A stretch of DNA of 45,078 nt from Eubacteriaceae bacterium (GCA_910575665.1 CAJTFB010000032.1:1-45078); one strand, 5' to 3'; shown: positions 25,898 to 34,439, counted from the stretch's first letter. The notes: generated from the letters alone by a model not told the origin. Translations and numbers: made by a program.

Positions 25898-27163
25898 ATG
25901 GATAGTCAGAATACAGAAAAGAGGCAGGCAGAAAGAAACGGAATACAAAGGCAATTATTGGTACTTGCTGTTGTTTTTGGTGTTTTTTGTGTGTCGTTGT
26001 TAGCTATTCGTTTTGTGAATGCAAAATCAAATGAAAAACCAATAAAGTTAAACAAAAAAAGCATTACTCTGGCAGTGGGGGATTCAAAAAAATTGAAAGT
26101 AGGAAATCTGCCGAAAAAAGCAAAAGTCACATGGAAATCCTCAAAAAAATCAGTGGTATCCGTTAGTAAAAAGGGAAAGATAAAAGCGAAGAAAAAGGGA
26201 AAAGCAACCATCCGGTGTAAAATTACATATGGCGGAAAGAAGAAAACACGGACATTAAAATGTAAAGTTACTGTGACCGGAAAAAAGAAAAAAACAACGT
26301 CTGTGGTGTACATGACAAAGGATATCAGTCCGGAAGGGTTGATGGCAGTTTATAAAGAGTTAAACTGGAATGCGTCAGGGAAAACGGCGGTTAAAGTTTC
26401 CACAGGGGAGCCTCCGGCAAGTAATTACCTTGACCCAAATTTAATAAAAAATCTGGTGCAGTATGTGGATGGAACAATCGTTGAATGTAATACTGCCTAT
26501 GGCGGAGACCGTTCCAGTACAGCGCTGCACAGGCAGGTGGCAAAAGACCACGGTTTTACCCAGATAGCAGAGTTGGATATCATGGATTCCTCTGGGAGCA
26601 TGACACTTCCGGTTGAAGGTGGAACCCGTTTGAAAAAGAACTATGTAGGAAAACATTTTAAAGACTATGATTCTTTTCTTGTTTTGTCGCATTTTAAGGG
26701 GCATACAATGGCTGGTTTTGGCGGTGCAATAAAGAATATTTCGATTGGAATTGCCTCGTCAGAAGGAAAGAGTTATATCCATTCCGGCGGTACATCCACC
26801 AGTGGGTTTGGCGGGGAACAGGATGCTTTTCTGGAGTCTATGGCGGAGGCGGGAAAGTCTGTATCTGACAGCTTGGGGAATGGGAAAAATATTGTCTATG
26901 TGAACGTGATGAATAATCTAAGCGTAGACTGTGACTGCGACGGTAATCCGGCAAAACCTAAAATGAAGGACGTGGGGATACTGGCATCTACTGACCCGGT
27001 AGCGTTGGATCAGGCATGTGTTGATTTGGTATATATGCAGAAAGAGGGTGATGGGGCTTCACTGGTACAGCGTATGGAATCCCGTAATGGACTGCATACA
27101 TTGGAGCATGCGGAGAAGATTGGCTTGGGGAGCCGCACATATAAAATGGTAACTATCCATTAA
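25898..27163 (+). CDS. Ig-like (BIG2) domain fused to DUF362, membrane-anchored
   Basis: 421 aa. ATG 25898 is seven bases after GGAGG; the in-frame ATG at 25892 lies too close to it. A signal anchor (LLVLAVVFGVFCVSLLAIRF) leads to a Lys-rich BIG2-type domain (about 45-130; KIKAKKKGKATIRCKITYGG). Residues 135-421 are DUF362-like: KTAVKVSTGEPPASNYL, SHFKGHTMAGFGGAIKNISI and STDPVALDQACVDLVY. DUF362 proteins are often linked to iron-sulfur or redox systems, but no ferredoxin cysteines occur here. The Ig-like domain is of the same style as in paralogues 2 and 3, which ties this gene to the same secreted set. Confidence 0.82.
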   Translation: MDSQNTEKRQAERNGIQRQLLVLAVVFGVFCVSLLAIRFVNAKSNEKPIKLNKKSITLAVGDSKKLKVGNLPKKAKVTWKSSKKSVVSVSKKGKIKAKKKGKATIRCKITYGGKKKTRTLKCKVTVTGKKKKTTSVVYMTKDISPEGLMAVYKELNWNASGKTAVKVSTGEPPASNYLDPNLIKNLVQYVDGTIVECNTAYGGDRSSTALHRQVAKDHGFTQIAELDIMDSSGSMTLPVEGGTRLKKNYVGKHFKDYDSFLVLSHFKGHTMAGFGGAIKNISIGIASSEGKSYIHSGGTSTSGFGGEQDAFLESMAEAGKSVSDSLGNGKNIVYVNVMNNLSVDCDCDGNPAKPKMKDVGILASTDPVALDQACVDLVYMQKEGDGASLVQRMESRNGLHTLEHAEKIGLGSRTYKMVTIH

Positions 27164-27208
27164 ATAAAAAAATTTATCTAGATCAGAAAATTAAAGGAGG
27201 AAAATAAG

Positions 27209-27967
27209 ATGAGCGATAAGATTGTACAGACTGCAGGAAGGGAAAGCCTGGGGGAATTTGCACCAATGTTTGCACATCTGAATGATGATGTTTTGTTTGG
27301 CGAAGTGTGGAACGAGGAGACTGTTTCTGTAAAAACAAAATGCATTATTACCATAGTGTCATTGATGGCATCCGGAATTACAGATTCATCCCTTGTGTAT
27401 CATTTGGAAAATGCCAAAAATAACGGTGTAACAAAAGAAGAAATTGCAGCAATCGTTACCCATGTGGCAATGTATGCAGGCTGGCCGAAAGGATGGGCAG
27501 TGTTGCGTCTGGCTAAGGATGTGTGGAAGGAAGAAATGACATCACCTACGGAAAAAGAGAAATACCAGAACAGTATTTTTTTCCCAATTGGCAAAGTTAA
27601 TGATGCTTTCTCTGATTATTTTGTAGGACAGAGTTACCTTGCACAGTTATCCAGTGAGCAGATTCCGGTTTTCAATGTGACATTTGAGCCGGGATGCCGT
27701 AATAATTGGCATATTCATAAGGCAAAAAACGGCGGTGGACAGATGTTGCTTTGTATTGGCGGCAGGGGATATTATCAGGAGTGGGGAAAAGATGCCATAG
27801 AGATGACACCGGGAAGTGTAATAAACATTCCGGTGAATGTTAAACACTGGCATGGTGCAGCTTCCGATTCATGGTTTTCTCATCTTGCCATTGAGGTTCC
27901 GGGGGAGGAAACGGAAAATGAATGGTGTGAGCCGGTTTCAGATGAAATATATGCCAAGTTAAAATAA
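27209..27967 (+). CDS. Carboxymuconolactone decarboxylase-like and cupin fusion protein
   Basis: A 252-aa protein with two domains. Residues 10-110 are CMD/AhpD-like (KTKCIITIVSLMASGI, EIAAIVTHVAMYAGWPKGWA). Residues 130-245 are a cupin with metal-ligand pattern CRNNWHIHKAKNGGGQMLLC and NVKHWHGA. Such fusions are common in gut bacteria beside SDRs, aldo/keto reductases and LysR genes. AhpD-like domains may have peroxidase or lactone chemistry, but the usual CxxC pair is not visible, so an enzymatic decarboxylase or isomerase role is only possible. Ribosome site AAAGGAGG. Confidence 0.9.
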   Translation: MSDKIVQTAGRESLGEFAPMFAHLNDDVLFGEVWNEETVSVKTKCIITIVSLMASGITDSSLVYHLENAKNNGVTKEEIAAIVTHVAMYAGWPKGWAVLRLAKDVWKEEMTSPTEKEKYQNSIFFPIGKVNDAFSDYFVGQSYLAQLSSEQIPVFNVTFEPGCRNNWHIHKAKNGGGQMLLCIGGRGYYQEWGKDAIEMTPGSVINIPVNVKHWHGAASDSWFSHLAIEVPGEETENEWCEPVSDEIYAKLK

Positions 27968-27995
27968 TATTACTTCCAAAAAGGAGAGATGAGTA

Positions 27996-28568
27996 ATGAC
28001 AAACACAATGATTTTAAGAACAATGGAGAAACCTCGACTGTCAGTAAAGGTGCAGACGCTGGCGGCAATCGCCGCAGTTGCAGGGGCAGTTGCGCTTCCG
28101 CAGATTTTTCACGCACTTGGGGCGGCTTTTGGGGCAGGAACAGCACTTGGTGAAACTTTCCTGCCAATGCATCTGCCGATTCTTCTGGTCGGGCTTTTGG
28201 CAGGGCCTTATGCAGGTGCAGCAGCTGGTCTGTTTGGTCCTCTTGTGAGTTTTGCCCTTTCCGGGATGCCGGGGATTGCCATGCTGCCGTTTATGATGCT
28301 GGAATTGTGCGTATATGGACTGACAGCCGGGCTGCTTAGAAATGTAAAGCTGCCGGTGATTATGAAAGTGCTGATTGCCCAGATTGCAGGCCGTGTCATC
28401 CGGGCAGCCGCTGTTTTGTTTGCCATATATGGGCTGGGAAGTAACAGTGTTCCTCTTGCGTCTGTTTGGATGAGCATTGGCACAGGTATTTATGGCATTT
28501 TGCTACAGTGGGCATTGTTGCCGGTCATTGTACATCTGGTGGAGCGTATGAAAAATGAAGAACGGTGA
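27996..28568 (+). CDS. ECF transporter S component (substrate-binding membrane subunit)
   Basis: A 190-aa protein with five or six helices and the typical S-component pattern LGETFLPMHLPILLVGLLAG, then PYAGAAAGLFGPLVSFAL. S components capture vitamins or other micronutrients and share an energizing module (two ATPases and EcfT) encoded elsewhere. No such module is in the window, so it depends on the host's. The ligand is unknown. The 3' end overlaps the next gene by 14 bp. Confidence 0.85.
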   Translation: MTNTMILRTMEKPRLSVKVQTLAAIAAVAGAVALPQIFHALGAAFGAGTALGETFLPMHLPILLVGLLAGPYAGAAAGLFGPLVSFALSGMPGIAMLPFMMLELCVYGLTAGLLRNVKLPVIMKVLIAQIAGRVIRAAAVLFAIYGLGSNSVPLASVWMSIGTGIYGILLQWALLPVIVHLVERMKNEER

Positions 28569-28986
28569 TTTGGAAAGGGCAATGGAACTGTTTACTTCCG
28601 GGGATTATACCTATATTCTGTGTAAAGGAGAGGTGATGCTTACCAGTACAGAACGCGGGGTAAAACCACTCCTGCAATGGCTGGATGGGGAAAACAGTGT
28701 CAAAGGGTTCTCTGCCGTGGATAAAGTGGTTGGCAGAGCGGCTGCATTTCTGTATGTTTTGCTGGAGGTTAAAGAGATATATGCCGGCGTGATGAGCGAA
28801 GGTGCGGCAGACGTGCTTTCAAAATACGGAATCTGTTCCGGGTATGGTGTTTTGGTAAAAGAAATCATTAACCGTAAAGGAAACGGAATCTGCCCAATGG
28901 AACAGGCGGTAAAAGGGGCAGATACTCCAGAGCAGGCATTGGAGGCAGTCAGGAAGAAGATAAAAGAACTTTCTAATTATACATAG
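28555..28986 (+). CDS. DUF1893 protein
   Basis: A 143-aa cytoplasmic protein with DYTYILCKGEVMLTSTERGV, SAVDKVVGRAAAFLYVLL and VMSEGAADVLSKYGI, matching DUF1893, whose structure is related to cytidine deaminase folds. It overlaps the ECF S component, a pairing I recall as common, which suggests a role linked to the transported compound. Catalytic zinc ligands of true deaminases are not evident. It is the last gene of operon C and of the cargo. Confidence 0.85.
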   Translation: MKNGDLERAMELFTSGDYTYILCKGEVMLTSTERGVKPLLQWLDGENSVKGFSAVDKVVGRAAAFLYVLLEVKEIYAGVMSEGAADVLSKYGICSGYGVLVKEIINRKGNGICPMEQAVKGADTPEQALEAVRKKIKELSNYT

Positions 28987-29048
28987 ACAAAGGCGGTGGT
29001 AGCATCGGACGATTATTACTTATAGAATTTGGGGAACAGGATTTTAAA

Positions 29049-29426
29049 GTGTTTGATGAAGTAATGGCAGTCTTGAAACATTATCCCGATTTAGAAAAAT
29101 TGAATCTGGATACCGAGACTGTTATCTCCCTGCCCGGACTTACCATTTATCCGGAACAGAGAAAAATCTACCGTGACAGGCAGGAAATCCATCTGACAGT
29201 GAAGGAATACGACCTGCTCTGCCTGCTGGCATACAACAAGGGGCGTGTCCTTACTTACGGACAGCTTTATCAAAAAGTATGGGGAGAAGAACCCCTCGGC
29301 AGAGAAAGCAATGCGGTAAGCTGCCACATCCGGAATCTGCGTGAAAAACTCCTTCAAGCATCCCCCAGTACACCACTTCATATCAAGTGTGTGCGGGAGG
29401 TTGGGTACTGTCTGGAAACGGAATAG
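29049..29426 (+). CDS. Receiver-less OmpR/PhoB-type winged-helix regulator
   Basis: 125 aa from GTG 29049. Residues 30-125 are a Trans_reg_C domain: GLTIYPEQRKIYRDRQEIHL, TVKEYDLLCLLAYNKGRVLT, SNAVSCHIRNLREKL and VREVGYCLE. No phospho-acceptor receiver domain is present. The frame stays open upstream for 15 codons and reads IGRLLLIEFGEQDFK from an ATC at 29004 that follows GGCGGTGG, so the real start may be a non-standard ATC or a mutated ATG. Three 11-bp-phased repeats 143 bp downstream are a plausible binding site. It belongs to the element backbone rather than to the cargo. Confidence 0.85.
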   Translation: MFDEVMAVLKHYPDLEKLNLDTETVISLPGLTIYPEQRKIYRDRQEIHLTVKEYDLLCLLAYNKGRVLTYGQLYQKVWGEEPLGRESNAVSCHIRNLREKLLQASPSTPLHIKCVREVGYCLETE

Positions 29427-29443
29427 CGGAAAAGAAATCAGTA

Positions 29444-29480
29444 ACAGCGGTTTGACTATGTTCAGACCGTTGTTTTTTTG
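29444..29480 (+). terminator. Terminator after the winged-helix gene
   Basis: CGGTTTGA (29448-29455) and TCAGACCG (29462-29469) form a stem with one G-T pair, extended by flanking bases and followed by seven T. It starts 17 bp after the stop codon of the winged-helix gene. Confidence 0.7.
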
Positions 29481-29568
29481 ACCTCATTTTTATGATTATT
29501 GTAAAATCAGCTAAAAACTGACATCCCAAAGAAACATCCTGTCATAAATTGCGACCGCTTACGTCAAA

Positions 29569-29597
29569 TCTACGGTTTATCTACGGAAATTCTACGG
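29569..29597 (+). promoter_or_regulatory. Three phased TCTACGG repeats, PhoB/VanR-type operator
   Basis: TCTACGG occurs at 29569, 29580 and 29591, exactly 11 bp apart. A weaker copy (TACG core) stands one period upstream at 29558. OmpR/PhoB-family proteins bind 7-bp direct repeats at 11-bp spacing just upstream of a -10 box. Here the run TATACAATATACT follows within a few bases and can supply a -10. The adjacent winged-helix gene is the natural candidate binder. Confidence 0.65.
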
Positions 29598-29620
29598 TTT
29601 TATACAATATACTTTTCCCA

Positions 29621-29650
29621 TTGACAAAAAAAGCAGGGGAATCTTGTACT
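29621..29650 (+). promoter_or_regulatory. Possible sigma-A promoter for the sigma-like gene
   Basis: TTGACA (29621-29626) is a consensus -35; TGTACT (29645-29650) after 18 bp is a moderate -10. It lies downstream of the phased repeats and upstream of the hairpin at 29734, so the sigma-like gene could have two start points. Confidence 0.4.
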
Positions 29651-29733
29651 GCATGAGGGAAAAGGAATGAAAAGGCAAAGAATCGGGATATGGTTTCATA
29701 AATCAAAAATAAAAGTTCAGCTTGATACAGAAC

Positions 29734-29769
29734 ATACCGCACTCCAACAGGGGACAGCGGTATTTTTTT
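29734..29769 (+). terminator. Terminator or attenuator in the leader of the sigma-like gene
   Basis: ATACCGC (29734-29740) and GCGGTAT (29757-29763) are followed by a run of T. It lies about 190 bp before the sigma-like gene, inside its likely leader, so it could act as an attenuator. The rest of 29427-29957 shows no convincing gene: a frame in phase with the sigma-like gene is open from ATG 29667 but its product has no recognisable fold and spans this hairpin. Confidence 0.6.
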
Positions 29770-29957
29770 ATTCGACATTTTCCCTGACTAATCCACCGCC
29801 TACTCCAATAAAATACATCATTCCTTACAAAAGCGTACTTGCCACATGGCCGGTATGCTTTTTCTTTTTCATAACAAAAAGTCTGCCTGTATTCTTTCAC
29901 AGCCGTGCACCGCCTTCCAATTCTGACTTTCAAAAAATCAGGATTGGAGGAAAGACA

Positions 29958-30467
29958 ATGAGGTATCAGCCTAAAAAAGTATTTATTTTAGAAAATAGCA
30001 CGTATCAGGAACTTACATATCAGGACTATTGCCAGAAGCGGCAGAATGATGATTCCTATGCAGAACGGTATTTTATCCCCCTGCAGGGAATGCTGCTGGA
30101 AGTCAGTCAGGATATCTACAGCGAATTTTACAGGGATAAAGAAAGGGAACGTTATCTGAGAAAACTGGACCGGGAAAATAAGCTGCTTTCCCTTGAATCA
30201 TTGAAAAGAGATGGGAATGGAACGGCAGACATTTCCGTATCGCTTTCGGATGACATAGCGGAAAAAGTAATCAGCGATTTATTGCTGGACAGGCTCCGGG
30301 AATGTATTTCCCTCTTGACAGCCGAAGAGCAGCGGCTCATACAGCAGCATTATTACGATGATATATCCGAGGCGGAACTGAGCAGGAAATACGGAATCTC
30401 ACAACAGGCAGTCAGCAAAAGACTGAAAAAAGTCAGGGCAAAGCTCAAAAACCTGTTAGAGCAGTAA
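29958..30467 (+). CDS. Sigma-70-like protein of ICE type (region 4 helix-turn-helix)
   Basis: 169 aa from ATG 29958, seven bases after GGAGG. The C-terminal 70 residues are a sigma region 4-like helix-turn-helix (LTAEEQRLIQQHYYDDISEA, RKYGISQQAVSKRLKKVRAK). Proteins of this kind are common in Tn916- and Tn1549-like elements, where they help control transfer or excision genes. Region 2 is not obvious, so it may not be a full sigma factor. A 97-codon in-frame extension to 29667 was not used because it lacks a good fold and overlaps a terminator. Confidence 0.82.
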   Translation: MRYQPKKVFILENSTYQELTYQDYCQKRQNDDSYAERYFIPLQGMLLEVSQDIYSEFYRDKERERYLRKLDRENKLLSLESLKRDGNGTADISVSLSDDIAEKVISDLLLDRLRECISLLTAEEQRLIQQHYYDDISEAELSRKYGISQQAVSKRLKKVRAKLKNLLEQ

Positions 30468-30568
30468 CTGTTTATCTCGCAGGAAAATCAATTGGCATTC
30501 CCTTTGACATCAATGCCAATAAAAACATACCACAGAAAAACAACAAAGAATCATCCAAAAAGTAAGTG

Positions 30569-30628
30569 GGAAGGACAGTATTTTTACACCCCGGATAAGG
30601 GGCAGAGGCACTGTTCTTCCTGCTTTTC
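30569..30628 (+). terminator. Terminator after the sigma-like gene
   Basis: GGAAGGACAGT (30569-30579) pairs with ACTGTTCTTCC (30610-30620) with one G-T pair and is followed by TGCTTTTCC. The long inner loop carries a smaller CCCC/GGGG hairpin. Confidence 0.55.
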
Positions 30629-30731
30629 CGTCAATAAATCGCTCGCTATTATTCGCTATATGTAGTATAATAATGGTAGACAAACAAGCAGAAAATCAGA
30701 GATAAATGCCATCATGAAGGGAGATGAGATC

Positions 30732-31904
30732 ATGAAAAAGAACAGAAAAATGCGTCTGTGGACACTGGCTCTGACACTGATTTTTATATTCACGGCTACG
30801 ATACAGGGAACGGAGGTATTCGCAAAAAATGTAACGAAAAAAAGCGTTACCCTCCGTGTCGGGCAAAAAAAGCAGCTATCCATAAAAGTGGCAAAGGCAA
30901 AGAAACTGAAAGTCAAGAGCAGCAAAAAATCAGTAGCAGCCGTCAAAGCCATAGGAAAAAAGGCAGTCCGCATAACCGGAAAAAAAGTTGGAAAAGCGGT
31001 TATCACAGTCAAGGTTACTACCAAAAAGAAAAAAGTAAAGACCATCCAGTATAAGGTTACCGTCAAAAAGAAGAAATCTGCAGACAAAAAAGATTCTGAT
31101 GATAAGCCGGTACCAAAGAAGCCAGAACTGGAACAACCTGCGGATGCAAATCCAAAGTATAACTACGAATTGAAAATTATGAACAGTCAGGATAAGAACC
31201 TATACAGTGATTCCAAAGTTGTCATCTATGTAAAAACCGACAATCCGAACCCCTATTCATTCAAAGCAGACTGCGGAACAAGCAGGCTGGTAAAGAAAGA
31301 AGATGAGAGCGGGGTGTTCTATACCACAGAGGATGAATTTCATGAGATTATAAATGTAAATGCATATGACGATGTCCGCTATACGGGAAAGAATAATGCA
31401 GTAGCCGGAGGGTATCTGAACACATACATATGGGATACGCCGGGGACAAAGAACTTTACCATACAGGAGAAAGTGGGAGAAAAATGGGTATCTGCTGCGA
31501 GTATGACAATTCAGATAAAGGATGCAGAGCAGGCAGAAACACAGTGGGTACAAAGTGTTCTGGCAGAAGTGACGGATGATACGATGACGAAAGATGAGAA
31601 ACTGGAAAACGTCCGAAGATATGTGCTCAGAGAATTCAAATATGACAGAAACAATAACAATGGCAGCGTGTACCTGCTGGCGGATGTGGGAAAATATTGG
31701 GAAAGAAAACACATTGACTGCTGGGATGCGACGGATATCATGTGCCGATTCGCCAAAGAACTTGGACTGGAAAGCCGCTGGACATATGCCGGATATAAAC
31801 TGCACTACTATGCAACGGTAACCATAGACGGACAAGATTACGATTACGATGCCTGCCCAATGTCTGAGACGGGATGGACTACGGAATGGGAGTATATCCT
31901 GTAG
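30732..31904 (+). CDS. Secreted Ig-like protein with transglutaminase-like domain
   Basis: 390 aa from ATG 30732 (ribosome site AGGGAG). The signal peptide (LWTLALTLIFIFTATIQG) is followed by a very Lys-rich Ig-like region (about 25-125) of the same style as the cargo's BIG2 proteins. A beta-rich middle part (about 140-265) leads to a transglutaminase-like domain. Its triad is visible as Cys in HIDCWDATDIMC, His in YKLHYYATV and Asp in YDYDACPMSE. It could be a protease or cross-linking enzyme at the cell wall. It lies outside the LysR cargo, separated from it by backbone regulators. Confidence 0.85.
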   Translation: MKKNRKMRLWTLALTLIFIFTATIQGTEVFAKNVTKKSVTLRVGQKKQLSIKVAKAKKLKVKSSKKSVAAVKAIGKKAVRITGKKVGKAVITVKVTTKKKKVKTIQYKVTVKKKKSADKKDSDDKPVPKKPELEQPADANPKYNYELKIMNSQDKNLYSDSKVVIYVKTDNPNPYSFKADCGTSRLVKKEDESGVFYTTEDEFHEIINVNAYDDVRYTGKNNAVAGGYLNTYIWDTPGTKNFTIQEKVGEKWVSAASMTIQIKDAEQAETQWVQSVLAEVTDDTMTKDEKLENVRRYVLREFKYDRNNNNGSVYLLADVGKYWERKHIDCWDATDIMCRFAKELGLESRWTYAGYKLHYYATVTIDGQDYDYDACPMSETGWTTEWEYIL

Positions 31905-32135
31905 AGTATAAAAATAAAGGCAAATAATAATTACAAGCTTTAGAAGGAATTCATAAATTATTGAATTCTATTCAATGTAGTTATTTTGTAAAAACAAATT
32001 TCTCGCAATTACATCTTTTATATTGTATAATAATTAAGTGAGTGCAAAAGAGGATATAATTATGCTTATTAGGATGGTAGCATTATAATATAGTTATTGG
32101 ACAAAAACGAGAAGTACTGAGAGAGGTGATTATAT

Positions 32136-33185
32136 TTGCGTTTGGAGTTGATATCATTAATTGATGAAATAGATAATATCAAAAAGCAATTTATAATTTC
32201 TGGTGGCAATGGTCTTCCACAAAGACGCACTATATATCAAGATGAATTGTTTTGCAAGTGGAAACAGGAGCTAGAATTTGAGTTGCAACGAATATATGAT
32301 AATAAGCATGATAAATTCGTTTGGAGATTACTTACTATCATACATCAAGGATTTAACGGATGGTCAGATGAGAAAAACTTTAATGAATTAGCAGGTGGAC
32401 TGCTTACTATTAGAAAGAACATAGATTTATATTATGCACAAGAAGTAGAATCAAAGGAGAAAAGAAAGAATATGGATAAAAAGATATTTGTAAGCCATGC
32501 GTCGGCAGATGTTGAATATGTGGAAAAGTTAGTTGACTTATTTATAGATATGGGAGTAAGAGAAGATCAGATATTTTGTACATCTGTTCCTGGTTTTGGA
32601 ATTCCAGAAGGAGAAGATATATATGATTATTTGAGGAAACAATTTAACCAATACAATTTACATGTTATCTTTGTGCTTTCAAATAACTATTATAGAAGTG
32701 TAGCTTCTATGAATGAGATGGGTGCTGCATGGGCGTTGTATAACAAATATACTATTGTTTTGCTGCCGGGATTTGGCTATAAAGAAATTGCTGGAGCGAT
32801 TAACCCAAGGCAGATTGCACTAAAGCTTGATGATAGGGAAGAACTTGTGCAAGAGATGTTAGGACAAATTAAAAGAAGTTTGGCAGAGGAATTTGAATTG
32901 CCAGATATTGCAGATACAAGATGGGAAAGAAAGAGAGATTCGTTTATTAAAGAAGTAAATGAAATTGTTCCACAGTTAATTGATTCTGATTTTGAGTCCA
33001 ATAATGAAAATGATTTGGAACTGGATGAGAGAGGGTATTACATAAAAAAGAGTGAGAAACAAGCTGGTAAAAATATAAGGTATTGTGCAGCATGTTATCA
33101 GAATACAGGGAAATTATTTCCGATTACGCAAGGCAGTATGAGGAGGGATTTCTTCTGTACAAATTGTCGTATGCATTATACTTAA
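32136..33185 (+). CDS. TIR-domain protein with C-terminal zinc ribbon, candidate defence effector
   Basis: 349 aa from a TTG start after GAGAGGTGA. Residues 1-110 are helical and unassigned. Residues 113-270 are a TIR domain: KIFVSHASADVEYVEKLVDL, DIYDYLRKQF, VIFVLSNNYYRSVASMNEMG. Glu194 in NEMGAAWAL is at the position of the catalytic glutamate of NAD-cleaving TIR domains. The C-terminus has CAAC and CTNC (about 318-345), a likely zinc ribbon. The gene is much more AT-rich than its neighbours and uses A/T-ending codons, a sign of separate origin. With the HEPN-like gene after it, it may form an abortive-infection system. Confidence 0.85.
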   Translation: MRLELISLIDEIDNIKKQFIISGGNGLPQRRTIYQDELFCKWKQELEFELQRIYDNKHDKFVWRLLTIIHQGFNGWSDEKNFNELAGGLLTIRKNIDLYYAQEVESKEKRKNMDKKIFVSHASADVEYVEKLVDLFIDMGVREDQIFCTSVPGFGIPEGEDIYDYLRKQFNQYNLHVIFVLSNNYYRSVASMNEMGAAWALYNKYTIVLLPGFGYKEIAGAINPRQIALKLDDREELVQEMLGQIKRSLAEEFELPDIADTRWERKRDSFIKEVNEIVPQLIDSDFESNNENDLELDERGYYIKKSEKQAGKNIRYCAACYQNTGKLFPITQGSMRRDFFCTNCRMHYT

Positions 33186-33344
33186 CAGCATGTTTGCTTA
33201 GTGGAAGCAACAAATTAGGTTTGTATTACGGATACGTTATACTTGGAAAAGTAAGAGAGGTTATTTGGAAAATGATTATTTTGAGGATGACAATTTAAAT
33301 TGTTTCTAATGATATAGCTGCTAAAAATGAAGGGAAATTATATA

Positions 33345-34439
33345 ATGGAAAATATTGAGTGTACAGCTTGTATTGAGAGATTGCAAGATGAATTTGATGA
33401 AATATTTGATTATGTTACTTTTTATGAGAACTTTTTTTATCACCAGAAAAGATATGTGATTGATGAAATAAGAGATGAAGTAGAATTATTGCTAGGAGAA
33501 TATGCCTTTTATATAGTAGATAGTTCAGATGAAGAGAAAAATCAAGATATTATTGCCCAAATAAACAACTTGCTAAATAGTAAGCTAGAAGAAAAAAGGA
33601 ATTTATTAGATACCTTGGAAAGAAAGCCGTTTCCAGAATGGAGTGATGATTTAGAAATTCTATCTGGGGAATATGGTTTTGCAGAATATTTGGATCGCTC
33701 TAATACAAGTATGAATTTTGCAGAATATCAACAATATTTATCTGAACTGAAACCAGAGAAGTTGAAAGAGGAAATAGATGAAATACCTGAGGGCGAAGAA
33801 TATTATTCCCAATTTACAGTAGATGATTACAGTAAATTATTAGAGTATATACAAATACTTTTTCACAATAACTATATTGATGATATAGAACACGATGTAA
33901 AGTCTTTGATGGAGTCAATTACCATTTATGGCATGATGAATGCGGAAAGTCAAACTAATATTTTTAGACAGGGCTTTGTATTATTAATGACGGCTTTTGA
34001 TGCAACGATCTCTGACATTACTCAAGTGATTTTGGAAGAAAATTTTTTTGAATTTTTAGCTCGTACAGATTGCAAAGCAAAAAATAAAAATTATAAATTG
34101 TCAGAAATAGTGTCCTTAAATAACTTTGAGTCATTTAAGGAAAAAGTGATTGATGAAATAATGAAAGAGAACTATGTAGCTGGATTATTAAAATTACTTT
34201 ATCAATATCATAAATCATATTTTATTGTTGATGGACAGGATAAATATAGGGAATTATGTGAGATTGTTGCTCGCAGAAATATTCATGTCCATAAGAGAGG
34301 TATTGTAGATACAAAATACTTTTCGGATTCCCAAGGCAATATCTATAATTTTCAGGAAAATGATTATGCTTTTATAACTGGCAATTATTTTGAGCAAGTG
34401 TATGAATTGTTGTTAAGAATAATAAACAATTTTAAGTGA
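33345..34439 (+). CDS. HEPN-like protein (Rx4H motif), partner of the TIR gene
   Basis: 364 aa from ATG 33345, eight bases after AAGGGA; an in-frame ATG 18 bp upstream is less likely. The protein is acidic and almost all helical. Near the C-terminus CEIVARRNIHVHKRGIVD contains Arg311-x4-His316, the HEPN ribonuclease motif in the form seen in MAE_28990 or RiboL-PSP-HEPN proteins, just before a final helical segment. It has the same low GC as the TIR gene, same strand, and a 159-bp gap. RNase activity and joint action with the TIR protein are inferences. Confidence 0.65.
   Translation: MENIECTACIERLQDEFDEIFDYVTFYENFFYHQKRYVIDEIRDEVELLLGEYAFYIVDSSDEEKNQDIIAQINNLLNSKLEEKRNLLDTLERKPFPEWSDDLEILSGEYGFAEYLDRSNTSMNFAEYQQYLSELKPEKLKEEIDEIPEGEEYYSQFTVDDYSKLLEYIQILFHNNYIDDIEHDVKSLMESITIYGMMNAESQTNIFRQGFVLLMTAFDATISDITQVILEENFFEFLARTDCKAKNKNYKLSEIVSLNNFESFKEKVIDEIMKENYVAGLLKLLYQYHKSYFIVDGQDKYRELCEIVARRNIHVHKRGIVDTKYFSDSQGNIYNFQENDYAFITGNYFEQVYELLLRIINNFK

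Noticed and set aside
29667-29957. In-frame N-terminal extension of the sigma-like protein
   Set aside because: It crosses a terminator hairpin, its product has no sigma-like character, and a better ribosome site precedes ATG 29958.
33083-33298. 71-codon + strand frame overlapping the end of the TIR gene
   Set aside because: Most of it overlaps the zinc-ribbon codons in another frame; the remainder lacks a start signal.
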